DNA of 64,000 nucleotides from Ixodes scapularis (GCF_016920785.2 NW_024609836.1:11190018-11254017); one strand, 5' to 3'; numbered from the stretch's first letter, positions 1-13,740 are shown. Numbers and translations are program-made. The notes: generated by a model from the sequence alone, not told the origin.

Positions 1-2257
1 TATTTTTTTCTCGCGAGTCACGGTCTTCTTCATTTTTTTTTCTTTCAACAAGAGAGAGCGGTACAGGGAAAGAGAAAGAAAAAGAGAGAAGGGTGGAGAT
101 CAGCGGCGTAAGATACGTGCAATTCATGATAGAAAGTGCATTGGCATTAAGGCGCCTGGTTCTGGAAGTAACTCTCATGCATCTTGTATGTCCAAGAGTG
201 CAGAGAGCGAAATAATTCCTCGAGTCTGAGGCTGGAAGTAATGACTAGTTCAGAAGGCAGTTCAATATGACACAAAAAGTAAGAACTGTAGAATAGCAAT
301 ACTAATCTTGTTTTTTCACAACATTAGTTTCCCTGGTTATAAGACCAGGACCGTCGAAACACTGGACACATGGGACACCCATCAACCAATGAATCAAACA
401 ATCGTACCTTATTTTTTTCAAGGTGTGAAGCAACTCTCCTTGAAAGGTCCAAATGTGAAAAAGGGCAATCAATGTCCCCTGGCACGTAGCCAATGGCTAA
501 CATCGCGGGCAAAGTCCATCACCAGACAATACGTCCAAACAAACCACACAAAAGCACAAATGCAATTTCTTGTACATTACCAGCAAAAGCAACACGGCAC
601 TATAGTGACAGAAATTCAAAAAGAAAAGCAAGAAAACTAAAATACACATGGATACAGACATCGCCCGGCGATGTCAGCTAGAGCGGTTTATAGCTAACTT
701 AAAGCACGAACAAAAAGACTTAAAAAAGCGAGTGCTTTAGTTTTTAGATTAAAAAAAGGTAATGGGGAGAAAATATCTCATAAATTGCAGGTCATAAAGT
801 AAAACTAGTCACGAAGCACACACCAAATTGGATTTAGAAATACAGGCGGAAAGGTGATATTGTGCAAAAAACAAACAGGAAGAAGCCTTTTACTTAAATA
901 TAAAAAAAAAGTTTTAAAAAATCTTGCAATATTTTTATTATTTATTTCTGACAAGATTTTTGTAATGTCTTAGGTTTCTAGACATATGCTGCATTACGTC
1001 AGGCGGCGTACGTGATGCTGATGACATACCCACGTACGTTAACGAAGAAGAAGAAAAAGACATGACAGTTTAGGGAAAGAAAACTAATATAGTACCAGTC
1101 AAATCGATAACATTATTATCAACAAGTATGACTCAAATTATTATTAGTGTTTTTATATATATATATAGTGCGAAGAAAACTGCAGCGCTGACACCTGGAA
1201 GACAGTAGGTGAAAGCAGAGAGGAAAACAAATATTGAAGGTACCATTGTAAGCGTAATATTATGGCTATATCTGTAAATCAATGAGTCTTGCAAAAAGAC
1301 TGTCACAGCTTAATTTCTTGACCGACAATTTGCATACGCAAAATTTTAGTATCTTCACCGAACATCTATTTATTTTTATTTTAGCGGCAACTTGGTAACT
1401 TTACCAAGAAATTGAATAGACAAGAATAACACCAATATTCCCATTTTGTTCTGGAAGCTCCTTTTGTATAAATGACGCCGGAGGGCTTTGAAAAAAAAAA
1501 AAAAAATTGCCCACTGTGCACCACATAACGCGCGCGTTCACACGCAAAGGCGCCAGACCTTTCGAGCATTTTCGGGTTGTGTAATGCAGTGGATGCACAA
1601 TTTTAAATATTGAGCTTAAAACATTGCTTTTAGACCTCACTGGCAGGTCCTACCAAGCCATGCACTTCTCTATTTCCTCCACTCTAATACCAGCAGTCCA
1701 TACCAAAACGACCGAAGTCCTCCAACTGCCTGTAAATCTAAAGGATGTGTTCACGCAGAACAGACTCCCAAACAAGTACGCAAACGCGATCATGATCTTG
1801 ACATTCAAACCGCTCCAGTGACTTCCTTTTTCTCCTCCTGACCGTCTCTCTCTCTCCCTTTTCTTTCTTTCCTACTGTTGTGCCTACCTTCTCTCCAGAG
1901 CAGCCGTTCCTTCCCACACTTCTCATCCGCGAATCGGGAATGCACGCAAGTGCGTGATCGCCATTGTTAGGCCCCTTACATAACAGTTATTACGGTCCAG
2001 TCGTCCTTCCGCAACGGTCTTCGACCGGTTTCCACCCCGCCCCGAGGTCTCAGCACCTTTTTTTCCGTTTCGTCTCCTCGGCTATCAAACACACACGGAA
2101 GCGTCGACCGCACTCGACGGCCGCCATTGTTGATCTAAGAAGCTCATGCACGCATACGGTATACCGTCCATCCACACCTTTATGGTTTCCTTTCTTTTTT
2201 TACTCGAGAAGTAGACGACAAGTTCAACTTTAGGATAGTGCTCCGCACACTATCTTC
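1..2257. other. No supported gene
   Basis: AT-rich anonymous sequence with A- and T-runs and a pyrimidine-rich stretch (1838-1866). Short open frames show no recognisable family, no signal peptide and no splice context. Confidence 0.6.
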
Positions 2258-2331
2258 CCTTTTCACTTTACGATAAACCGCAGCGGACGCTACAAACCAT
2301 ACCAGCCAATCCAGTGGCGAGAACGGACCAC
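2258..2331 (+). repeat. Dispersed CGGACGCTAC repeat, copy 1
   Basis: Core cagcggacgctac..ccagccaatccagtggcg. Related copies lie at 13743-13812, 19012-19079 (diverged), 24851-24920 and, inverted, 25119-25178. Confidence 0.5.
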
Positions 2332-3944
2332 GTTCCGCTCGTCGTGGTGGCCTTCTTGAAGGTCACGCAACACTCACACGGCATTGGAATGGCTTCGATG
2401 ATTCGTAGCCTCCTCCGCGGTCCGTCCTGTGGGCAAACGGAGTATGGTTTGTCTATGCTTTCTTCTTCGATTCCTCTTTTAGTCTGAGTAGCCTGAGATT
2501 CTTTGGAAAGCTGACGACAGTTCCGCGTTTTTATCTCCTCTTACGTAGTTTACTTTTTGTTTCTTTTTCTTGGCTTTAGCTTTGATTTGTGTCGCCTGAG
2601 CTGGTTTAGGAAGCGGAGGGTACCGTAATGTTTAGTCTGCTATGTAAATATTTTGTTGTTTATTCAGTTTCGGGAAAGGAGCAGTTAGAGTGGACACTTT
2701 GGGATTTATCTGAGATTTAAACTTGGCTTTATCTTTGAGCCTGTGCGTACAGGTTTGTCCGGGATGCTTCTACTTCGAATAGTATCTTCGAGCCTCGCTG
2801 CGGGGATCGTAGGCTGGTGTCGTTGACCTCGTCTTTCTTGCTGTTGTGTTCATCCATCAACGCTGAATGTGTGTGGTAGCTCAAGTAATACGTGATCACC
2901 CTGTTCGGACTATTTTGCATGGATGGACGGATGGATTTCGCGTACAGCGACGCCATCTGGCGACTAACACACGAAGCGGAGCAATAGGGACGTCGCGTTT
3001 GTTGAAATGGGCACCGATCACCGACCGGCCTTCGAGGGAACGGTGAAAAATATAGGCGTGATTGGATTCGTGCATACCTCTAGTGACTCACAATATATAA
3101 AACGACTTACAGCTTCGAGTTACAACTTTCTTATTTTTTTTCGCACCCCAGTTTTGAGTGTTATATTAAGACTTATGACCTTGGTTTAGCGTTGCAAGCT
3201 GAGCCTTGACTATTCTTTTGCTTGGATTTTATGGTGATTTCTTTCCGACTTCGGCCACACTACGGGTATGCCAGAACGCAATTACCCCCAAACAAATCAG
3301 TTGCTTTAGACAGATCAAAGAGAAATTTGAAGTTGCTATTACCGTGATCTCATCACTCTCCCCTATTAGCGTTAGCTATCGAAATTAGTTTATCAGTAGC
3401 GTTTCAGTAATTGCTAATGGTACTGACAGCGTGTGGTAATTCCAAATTATGCACAAATGCAGATCAGTGCATTGAGAAAAAAAATATAGAAACTATGGGA
3501 CCAACTATGTTTCGCTATATCCAATTAGTTCAGATCCCAGAGATCTTGGAAACTTCTCATGTGCGGAGGTCTCATAATCCCTAACATCCTCGACAGCTTA
3601 AAATACTAGGCGTGGCTTATAATGTTAATACTCCTCTCGCCTCGTGATTGGCTCTTCGGCGTTCTTATCGGCTAATGCGGCGTTCTCGTTGGAGCTATAG
3701 TGTGATGCAAAAGACCCTACACGCCCTGATTTTCTTAAGCTATCTCCCAGCTATCTTTTTAATACCCGCAAACAGAGAAATATGTCTCTGCAGTCGAAAA
3801 CAAAGGATCGAATTTATTCGAAGTTATGAGGTTATGAGTTGCGCAAGGTACGAGGGCGCTGAAGCGGACGATAAATTATTCTTAAAAGAAGGGACGTAAA
3901 AAATTGCCTGGCAGGTGTGTTGCATACGTGAAACGTTCAAGCAC

Positions 3945-4480
3945 CACGTGACATCGGGTCACGTGACGTCAATTTTTCCCGCTAAGTTCAGCGACAAAAC
4001 TGAATTGTCGTATAGGTCACGTGAGATCAGGTTCCGTGACGTCAGTTTTCCCGCTAAGTTTAGCGGGAAACCTGAATTTCTGCGTAGGGCCAACACCTCC
4101 TAGATAAGAAAGGTTCTACGTGCTAAATTTTCCTGCGTCCCTATAGAAGGCCACCGTAGGCCATAGATTGGACACAACTACAGCCTCAGCGTTTAGCGAC
4201 GAGTCGTGTTCGATCAGTGAGAACGCGACGAAACACTGACGCCGTAGCCGTGTCCCATCTATGGCCTACGGTGGCCTTCTTTCGGGACGCAGGAAAACTC
4301 AGAACTTGGGCTTTCTTATCTGGGAGGTGTTGGTGGGACACGGGACGTTCATTGTCACGCTATATTTCGCGGGAAAATACACGTCACGTGACCTGATATT
4401 ATGTGACCAATACAACCATTTCAGCCTCCCCACTAAATTTAGCGGAGAAACTGAATTGGTGTGTGGGTCCGCACTGTCTC
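3945..4480. mobile_element. Foldback element, family A (CACGTGAC and CGCTAAATTTAGCGGG repeats)
   Basis: Paired arms gaaggccaccgtaggccatagat (4145-4168) and atctatggcctacggtggccttc (4257-4280), extending outward through cctgcgtccc/gggacgcagg and aacacctcc/ggaggtgtt. Both outer flanks carry tandem-like units with cacgtgacrtca and cgctaaatttagcgggaaa. A related core lies at about 26300-26480, and the flank-type units recur at 52195-52440. Confidence 0.6.
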
Positions 4481-4674
4481 ATAATGCAACACTGCGCGCG
4501 TTTGCATTATGGGGTGTCACAGGCCACGGTTTTACGATATCCGGAGCACCTAGCGAAAGAACGTTTCACATTACTAACTAAGAATATATACACAGTTAAG
4601 TGGAACACAGTGAATCAGTAGCAACTCAGTCTGAGGCACAATGCCATCTTACACCCTTGTAATCCAGGTTACGA

Positions 4675-5256
4675 GTAGGGCTGGGCAGTACCGCGATACA
4701 AATGCATCGCGATAGTATTTTAGAGGCACTTTGGGGTCTCTATTCCTCTATTGAGATACATTTGAAGAAAATATATGCGTCACGGTGAGTTAAATACATT
4801 TACAGTGTTTAGCTTGTACGGCGATACTCTGCCAGGCTTAGTTATTTCGTTACGTTTGTTGATGAAGAATAGTTGTCGGATTTTCGCGATAAACTGATAA
4901 GCACTTTTTTGAAGCGAGGTGTCCTAAACTTTATAATGCGAACCCGTCACTTAACTTCTCTACATGGATGAAATCTAAAACGATTGCCCGCATATTGCAA
5001 ACATTCACCGAACAAAAGCATTACCAATTGCATTCGCTACGAACTGCCCCCTCCAGCAGCCACCACGGTTCTAAAACAAAATGTATTTCTATCTCTATCT
5101 GCATTTCGGGATTCTTTTTTGTCGCTTTTGCATGGGTATTTGAGGGATGCCCCACTACATAAAAGACAAATGTATCTCAGTTTCTGTATTTTGGCCTTAA
5201 AATTATCTCAGTATTAGTATTCCGGAAAACTTCTTTCGGTATCTCTGCACACCCTA
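4675..5256. mobile_element. hAT-like MITE, 0.58 kb
   Basis: Left end TAGGGCTGGGCAGTACC..GATAC and right end GTATCTCTGCACACCCTA are inverted partners. The flanks GGTTACGA (4667-4674) and GGTTACAA (5257-5264) look like an 8-base target duplication with one change. Subterminal gagatacattt/aaatgtatctc motifs recur. Short frames across it are not credible genes. Confidence 0.55.
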
Positions 5257-6712
5257 GGTTACAAATGCGTGAGTCGACAGCTCCAATGCAACACTGCACT
5301 TGACCTTGGAGCACTCAAATATAGAACGCACTTATCGTTCCATCGGACATACTCCGTGTCCACATCTCAGGAGACGGTCGAACGTAAGCTCCGAGTTCAA
5401 CACTCCTGCGAGGTTAGGCTTGGGCTTGTCTTCCCCGAGCATCTCGGATGTTCTGGATTGACTCGGATTGGCAGTTCACTTGGCTCGCGGAAGTACGGGT
5501 TAAGAAAATGGAGGCTTGACACTCTAGTTTTACCCGTCAGTCTGTCAATGCGTGGAATTCCCCGAAGCGTCACACAGCGGACGAACCGCTCAGGGGTCAC
5601 ATCGATGAAAATGCTTTCCAACCACGTAATTTAAATCAGAAATATTCAAGCGACACACACAATAACATACGTCAACACACATCACCCCCCCCTCTCCAAA
5701 AAAAAAAACAACAACCTGAAAACAAAAAAGAAAAAAGATAAACGACAATTGTTATTATCTTACAAACAAATGAAAAATATGGTTACCACGCTAAAAGTTC
5801 GAAAGAAAACCCGTCAAATGCAACCACAAAACCGCAAAAGAAAGAAAACAGAAAAAGAAACTTGCTACTATTGCGTGCGTATGGCGCTTAGCCAGTCGAC
5901 GGAAAATCGCAAGTAATGGCTCTACAGGGGTATAATAGAATCTAGCCTATGGAAAATTATCCCCACCATTGGCTTTTTTTCATTGTCCTTATATGCCCAC
6001 TGTGGCGAACCACGTGGTACTTAAGCTTCGCGCAACCCTTTAAATGCGAAGCAGTGGCGAAAGAAATTAGCACGAGAAATTCTACAATAATACGAGGTAC
6101 TTCCATCCTTAAAAAAAACAACAACAAAAAAAACACCCACAAAGCAATAGACAACCGTGGCATTTTCCTGCGTTAAACTAAAATATTCGGGAAGCTTGAC
6201 CCAAGAAAATCTGAGTATTCAATCAAATTATTTTATTATATCCCAGTAGCAAAGAATTTTCCTAAAGCGTTAGGTCTCCATTCTTGCTTACACTGCCCTA
6301 AAGTTCACTGCACCTGCAAGTGTATATGGCACGATAAACAAGGTGATATCTAGGAACACGCAAGGGCAAACACAGAATCTCGTATTTAGATATATTTATC
6401 TTACTTATACTTATACTTGCAGGATCCCTTAAGGTATTAGTGCAGTAAACACGATCAGCCTACTGCCCTGCTTTCCCGTGTGACGCATTATAAGGATACT
6501 TTGTCTCTCCTTTGGCAGTGTGCAATAAAACTCAAATCACTCTTTCTAACCGAGCGATCCTTCAAAACGCACTCGATTTATTCGAAGTTTCTCAAAACAA
6601 CGCCATTGCCCGCGTTTACAGGAAAAAGCAGGTACTTACACCATCCATAACCGGCGACACTTTGTCAAGCCCGAGGGCGTTTAACAGCAATAAACAAAAC
6701 CAGCGAGAAGCG

Positions 6713-6713
<1 letters not shown>

Positions 6714-6743
<30 letters not shown>
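6714..6743. repeat. Poly(A) tract
   Basis: A30 run preceded by no recognisable retroelement end. Could be an old retrotransposition tail. Confidence 0.85.
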
Positions 6744-6745
<2 letters not shown>

Positions 6746-7795
6746 ACGACATTTATTTTGAATCATACCCTCCGATAGAATCTCAACTGAAGTGAGATCA
6801 ATGAGTCGAAAACCGGTTCTGACCAAAGCGAGGCAATGGAAGATCGGGTAAGTCGCGTCACGATTGACGGAGAGGCGTACAGGAGTACCTTCGGGCTAAT
6901 AAAGGGGACTAATATTCCAAGCACGCGGAAGATACGCTACCGAGATACGCGTGAAAAACAAAGAATGCAGACTTGCATTCTTTGCATGTGCGCTGAACTA
7001 AACTGGCTGCGTAATTTCATTTAATACATCTAAAGAAACTTGGCGTATTTCATTGACTCATTTGTGAGTCATTTCAGTTTCTGAAAGTGAACCAATAGCT
7101 ATGTCCCTGTCTTCAAAGCGCAATCATGTTCCCTGACGTACCATACCAACTTGGCCAACAATGAGCACTTGTCAATTGCTTTTAATTGGAGAAGTCACTT
7201 TCTTTGTCCTCGGCGCAAACGTTTCGAGTCATCGATTGCTCATTGGAGCCTCGCGTGTCCGATGCATTAAGGGAAGTCACAAAAGAGGTCACTTGTGTTT
7301 AAAATTGTTTCTGCTTCAGCTGCTGAGAACTGCAGGGTGTTGCAGAACTGCAGGGCATTTCATTTAGGCTCAGCAGGCAACGTCGAATGACCAATCACAA
7401 AAGCGCGAACATAACATATGCCACTCCTCGGGTTTTTTTTAAGCTGGCCCCGACTGTAGTGGTTTCTGAGATGGCGGAAGACTGCTCACCATTGAGTTGC
7501 TTAAAACTGCAATTAAGTACACACGTTATGCGAAACAGATTTCAGACGTGCCAATCCCAAATGAAGAAAAGTTAAAAAAAGAACATCGAGCCCGTCGTTA
7601 ATATATATTTAGTAGTGGGCTTTCGCTTCATTAATTTAGGCTTGAACTTTCCAGTCCTTTCTATATTTGTATTTTTTTTTATATAGAGATTTAAAGAAGA
7701 TACATTACAGAACGTGAAGGATAACTCTCGAAGAAATTTGGAGCGTCTAGTTTCCCGCAAAGCACTTGCAATCTGCAACTGCTTTTTGCTGGACT

Positions 7796-7833
7796 GCAGT
7801 GAATTGCAATCCCCACAGATTGCAATTCACTGC
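7796..7833. repeat. Perfect 16-bp-stem hairpin
   Basis: gcagtgaattgcaatc (7796-7811), six-base loop, gattgcaattcactgc (7818-7833). Probable MITE core or a small inverted repeat. Confidence 0.5.
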
Positions 7834-9580
7834 CACCATAGAGGAAACTAAGCGGAGGACGTGGCTGAAAATATCTTTAAACCTAAAGAAAAGTCTTCCG
7901 TGGGACACAGCGCATGACGCCTCCCGTGCTGACGTCATGCCCTTTGTCACAGCGCAATTTATTTTTAAAGTCTAGAGATGTTTTCAACAACTCCATTCAC
8001 CGAGATTTCTCCGTCGATTGCAGCGATTGGCCTTCTTGATCGCTTTGCTCGAAACTAAACAGACTGTATTTTTTAAAGTGTATGAAATGCACCACTGGCT
8101 GTCAAGTTCAGTTATCATTGTGGTATCAAGTGCAAAGCCGAAGGAAAAATAATTAAGCAAAAGTAGCTTTAACGGCACGTATTCGACGTTCAGGAATATT
8201 TTCTAAAGAATCGTTCGCGTTCGGTGATCCAAAGGGGTCAGAGAACTCTTTCAAGCAATGAAAAATCGAGTTTCGCGAATCTCAACACCCTCGGTTTGCA
8301 TTGACCCTAAGGAATAAAGGTATCTGAGACAAACTGAATAAGAGCGTGTCTCAAAAATAGTACGCTTTGTTATCTCTATTCAATCTCATTTCGCCATTTT
8401 GCGATGGCCCAAAACATTCCGCGTTTTCTTTTTCTAATTAAAAAGTCAAACAAAAAGAAAGCGCACTTACGCGTATGCGAAGGGCAAAGCGTCTCACAAC
8501 TACCCCAAACAGGCGATGGCCAATGTTTCAGCTAATTTCTGTCGCACTGCCAAATCCCTTTCATTGAAACAAAACAGAGTGATTGAGCTTGCTCCAGCAA
8601 GGTGTCGGCTTGGCTAGTACACTTTGGCGTTCGACAATACCCCTTACGAAACCAATATACCTTTTTTTTTTTCAAGAGTACGCGAAACGATCTCGGCGGC
8701 GGCCATTAGTTGGGCACGAAGCGCGTCATTGGATCCGAGTTCTCAGCAAACGCTCAGGCAGCGCTCGTTCTTGAGTCGAGTTCATGCCGGACGCTGTCGC
8801 AACCCGTATGTTCATCACATGCTCAGGGTACGTGCCCGAAGAATGACAACTCTGATAGTTGACGGAGAGGCTACTAGATGGCGCGCTCTTTGAAGAAGAT
8901 CATTGTTTGGTTGGAGTTCATTCCTTTTAACTATACAGCTTTTTACCCAACCAGACGACTCTTTGTCAAATATGGTTACGTACCGGTCTTTTCAGAAGGG
9001 AGTATTGCGATAAAGCTTCAAATTTGTGTTGGCGCTAACCTCGTCGGGAAAATTACCGGTTAAGAAGAAAATAACGTGTTTTATTTTTACTTTGCTAAAA
9101 TTAAATTACTTGTCGCCGAACACCCGCCCAAAATGTAGGGCTAGCGGTACTGGCTAGGTGGCAGAATTTTCTGTTATTTGATTTAAAAGTTCTAAGCTAG
9201 TTTCTAAATTTTTAATGGCAAATCGGATAATGTTTTGGTAGCCATTTCATCTCCATGCATTCGTGAGGCTCGTCGGCTGCAATTTTCCAATTAAAATTTT
9301 TCGAAAATTGCTTGCAACGTTTAAATAATATAACGACAAACATTGAGACTTTGGCATCCAATTCGTACCACCAGCGCTACAATTGATCAGTAAGTAAACG
9401 GGCGGCGATGTAATTGTCAAAAAAAACCAAAAAAAAACCCGAAAACAAAAAAACACAGATTTGTTTTTTACCCAGACACACTGTACATTTTTACAATACC
9501 ATACTGGGGGAATTAAAAAGAATGATAGAGGAGAAAAAAAACTGACTGAAAAAGGCGACGGCGGTTTATATAGATATATC

Positions 9581-9585
<5 letters not shown>

Positions 9586-9652
<67 letters not shown>
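9586..9652. repeat. (TA)n microsatellite
   Basis: Pure TA run upstream of the foldback palindrome; a matching tract lies at 9881-9938. Confidence 0.95.
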
Positions 9653-9653
<1 letters not shown>

Positions 9654-9686
9654 CGGGCATGGTGGCGGGAGGCCGAAGGCGTGGGT

Positions 9687-9874
9687 ATAAAACTGAGAAG
9701 AAAAAAACCCTTAGTGAAAACAGCAGCAACGGGCGATTTAATCTTCGACGTTTCGGCCGGAGTCCGGCCTTCGTCAGGAAGGCCGGCTTCCTGACGAAGG
9801 CCGGACGCCGGCCGAAACGTCGAAGATTAAATCGTCCGTTGTTGCTGTTTTCACTAAGGTTTTTTTTCTTCTCA

Positions 9875-9881
<7 letters not shown>
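9687..9881. mobile_element. Foldback palindrome MITE at a TA microsatellite
   Basis: Almost perfect inverted repeat, with arms of about 95 bases centred near 9783. They run from tataaaactgagaag through gtgaaaacagcagcaac and aatcttcgacgtttcggcc and back again. The right arm runs straight into a (TA)n tract (9881-9938). The left (TA)n tract (about 9586-9652) is separated from the left arm by 34 unpaired bases. Because of symmetry the same peptide-like frame appears on both strands. It is an artefact, not a gene. Confidence 0.7.

Positions 9882-9938
<57 letters not shown>
9881..9938. repeat. (TA)n microsatellite
   Basis: Pure TA run directly abutting the right arm of the foldback palindrome. 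Confidence 0.95.
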
Positions 9939-9939
<1 letters not shown>

Positions 9940-12900
9940 CGTCAAGCGCGTGACATTCAGGTCCACTCCTAATTCGACAAACCGCATACAAGGTCAGCAC
10001 GTCAGTGGCACTTCACAAACTGTTTGTGCTCCTCCGGGGCCGGCAGCGGAAGAGCACAATTTGCACGCCACACCCTCTTCTTCTGTCGTTCAGTTTCTGG
10101 ATGTTTGCTTCGCGTGCCCAAAACGAATCCGGATGCGATCTCAAACTGACCCCGTTCCGAACGCAAGCCAAGATTAGCCGAAACAAGCCAAAGCCAGAGC
10201 GGCGAGGAAGACGCAAAAACAGAAAGAAAAAAAAAGAAAGGGGAGTAAGCTGCGGGACGGACGGACAACATTACTCGCGGAGGAGCAGATGTTGCAATCC
10301 ATTGAAGTGGCGGCAAGGTGCTCGGCTGCCTGTCAACTAAGTCGTGAATCACGGCTTGGAGGAACTTCTGTGTTAAAGTTGATTTGGCCTCTTGGCAGAG
10401 ATGCAATCGCGGTCTGCGATAGAATTTCTGCATTGACAAATTCGCTTTTCTGTCTCGGCGCCCTCTTTCCACAAAATCAGTCTTAAGCAAAATATTGGTT
10501 GATCTTGTATCGAAAATGCATGCTATAAAAAAAAAAAAAAAAAGTGAACGAACTTGATAACTTAGACAACATATAAAGGAGTTATATCTAATAAACATGA
10601 AACTAATCAAATTACTATCAGAGCTTTACTTTCAGTTTGTGCAACGTTTCATCATCTTTTTCCAGATGGCTTTACGCTGATGGACTATGTTACTTTATGG
10701 GTGACTGCGCTATTTGACAATAATACAGATCGATGTGTCGCTGTGGTTTAATTGTCTACATAAATTTTTGTTTTATTTTTTATCGGCATTTCAATTTTTA
10801 TCAGAAAATTTCAAAATATCAGGAGGTTTTAATACCCTAATGTTAGGAAACAAGAAAATTGTATAGTCTCGGAACCTACGAATTTAATTAGTTTTGTTAC
10901 GCTCAAAAAAACTCGGATGATTACTAAATTTAAAATTAAATTTTGTTATGAAAAAAAAGACGCTAGAATAACTAGTTAACAGTGATTTAATCACTGACAA
11001 TGAGAGAGGCACAAGTCGGTATAAGGATAAGATTTTACTATTGGAAATAATGGGCGTGCTAGTGCTACAATCACTTAATCCTTGCGAAATGTAAACAGTC
11101 TACAGCCATGCCTGAACAAAATTGACATACAGGAACCAACAATTTCTAGGTAGAATGCTTGTTCTATATCTGTATAATGCTTATAAATTAAGATTAGCTG
11201 ATGTAATTCGATATGAGTTCTGAGACTGTAAAGATTAATTCTGTCACATCCTACAATGTCCTGTAGAGAAACTCGAATCGACCGGTTCTTGAATTAAAAT
11301 GGCATGCTATTTTGAGTGGCTGCACCTCTGTTCGACCTTTCTGCGAATGTAGAGCCAATACACGAATACGCATCAAATACGACAGGGCCCGATCGAGAAT
11401 ACAAAACTCTGTTTTTCGGCCCACAATAACCAACTTTGCATCGCAGAAAGCAGAAACCTCCGCCAGAATGTATAGCGATGATAGTAAAAGGCGAAAGTTG
11501 TAGAAAGATTTACCTTTTGATCCAGGATGTTACCTGGATCAAAGGGTAAAACAAATAAAGTGTCTTTATGAACCTACGTCAACCTGGAATTCCTAAAATC
11601 AAGAACTAGCAATAGTGGCGCCTGTGGCATTTATTTTGGCGAAGAACACTGGTCGGTTGGAAGGAAATCTAAACTTTCTCTCGTGGCGACAAGCTTTGTT
11701 TTTTTTTTAATTAATTGTCAAAGGCGCCCACAATCCCATTTATTGGTTTAACGAATACGAATGAGTGCCGACTCATTAAAGTAGTTCGTTTTTTATCACT
11801 TCTTAAAGTAACGTAATGCCCTGCAAGTTTCGCCTTTTATCATCACCGCTGGTGTCAGATTCACAGAGTTTTATCTTTCAAACGCAATTAGTTTTTGTTT
11901 TTTTAGGGCCAAAAAACGGGGTTTAATTTTTTCAACCGGACCCGACGTTTTGAATATACATTTTCATCGAAGCAGCCTATGTCTTTGTTTTTAAGTTGTG
12001 AGGAATATTTAATTAGTTGTTCCCTAGCCAAAATAAAAACAGGTTTTTATATTAGTTTTATGATAACCAGACTTTTTTTTTTCAAGTAATCGAAATTATT
12101 GAAGTTTCAATGCAACTTGCTTTAAGAGAAATTAAACTTCTGTATTGTATTAGTTGTGCATTCTCTAGGAGAAGCCCTACAACTGTCACGTGGCTCAATT
12201 ATGCCGAATGAGTAGATCAAAATAGAACTGCATTAGCTGCCAGAAGCAATTTTTTTTTAAATTCACAAACTGCATTATAAAACATATCTTAACCGCTCCT
12301 GCGATTAGAAAAAAAGATAAATAAAATAAAGTAGAGATGCACAGTATGCATGCCAAACCCAGGAACAACAACACAGATAAACATATAGTTGACTGGAGAC
12401 TGGAGAGTTAGGCATAACAAGAAACGGCACAGCTTTTTTTTTTTTTTTGTCTCTTACGCCTTTGCCATTATAAATTATCTTCTTAGCCATGGGAGCTTTA
12501 CTTTAAGGTTAGCTTCCAATTAGGCTACCGCCACTCAAAGCCTACAAATAACTTGGAAGGATCTGGGAAGTGACGTTTTTATACTAAAACGTCGATGGGA
12601 GATAGGAAAACGCGTCGTGCGTTGAGCGAGAAACATAATGTTCGAGGGCTCTCCCAATGATTATTAACACCGACGTCTCTAAAGTCAAAGTTTACGGACG
12701 CGGAAGGTGTGCAGGAAACTATGTCAAAGACTTCCGCGCCAAAAACGGGAATGTTGCGCGGTTAAATGTCCTTCCCGCCCTTGCGACGATAAACCTAGCC
12801 CAATCGGTAGCCTCGCGAAAACGATCTGAAATCCCGATTTTTCGCGAGAGGTTACGATTCACCGCGAATGCCAAAAGCATTTTGAAATTAATCAAGATGT

Positions 12901-13740
12901 GCCGAACGCGAAATATGTTTAAGTGGAGAAACACTAAAATCTGCTTGACAGCCAACTTTTTCAACTTGGGAGACGTTGCTATATGGGTCCACAAAATGGG
13001 TCCCCTAGACACCACGGGAAAGGGCCTGGAAGAAAGAAAGGTTCAGTTTGAAATATTCTTCTTTGCTGGCAGGTAGACAGCGGAATAAAATATAGCCGTA
13101 GGAAGGCGTCGCTTCAGGTATACGTTTTCGATAATACGCGTCAAGGAGCAGGTAAGATGAAGGGGTGACCAGTTAATTTCAGGGGACTGATTAAAGACGA
13201 GGGACCCGATTAGAAAAGAAAGGTCGTTACTTTCGTTAGTTAGCTCTACAACTAATTAAAAACGAACAAGCCGTCCCAAAACAAGCCGCTTTATTAAAGA
13301 AAGCTAACTCCACGCGCTGCACCTTTGAACCCTTTATGGCCCCAGGAGGAAGAAGATAGAAACATCTAAGAGGCAGGCACGTAGCAGCAAGAAGATAAAG
13401 AGAATAAACATCTTTAATGAATTTAATACGATGCTCGCGTAGCACGAGGAGAAGGCAAATAAAAGTGCAAGTAGAATTTATCGTTACGGTGCCACCTGAC
13501 TGACCAGCAGCCACGGATAACTCATTACCCAAGGCCTTAAGGAACGAGCCTTCGGTTCACTGGCCAGATTCCGGCCCCTCCCCCTCCCGAAATTCTGAAT
13601 ACAACAACCCCGACGGGAACACCGAAACAACGACCTAAGATGACTGCACATCACGTGATACCGCTAACAGCTTACGACTCACAAAACGGATCCTCCGTCA
13701 GCTCAAACCTCCACTTCCTCTTAGCTTCGTGTTAACTATA
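9940..13740. other. No supported gene
   Basis: Frames at 10002-10610 (minus) and 12657-13076 (plus) were examined and look non-coding. The second overlaps a hairpin (ctcgcgaaaa/tttttcgcgag, about 12812-12848). Otherwise nothing recognised. Confidence 0.5.

Larger units (their letters stand above)
5265..9585. other. No supported gene
   Basis: Anonymous sequence apart from the poly(A) tract at 6714 and the hairpin at 7796. Frames up to 121 codons (5269-5634) have no recognisable features. Confidence 0.55.

Noticed and set aside
9461..10177. 238-codon open frame
   Set aside because: Made of TA microsatellite codons (Tyr-Ile repeats) and the palindromic MITE; the same frame exists on the other strand.
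10002..10610. 202-codon minus-strand frame
   Set aside because: Contains homopolymer-encoded Phe runs; no recognisable domain.
12657..13076. 139-codon plus-strand frame
   Set aside because: Overlaps an inverted repeat and is open on both strands; likely a MITE.
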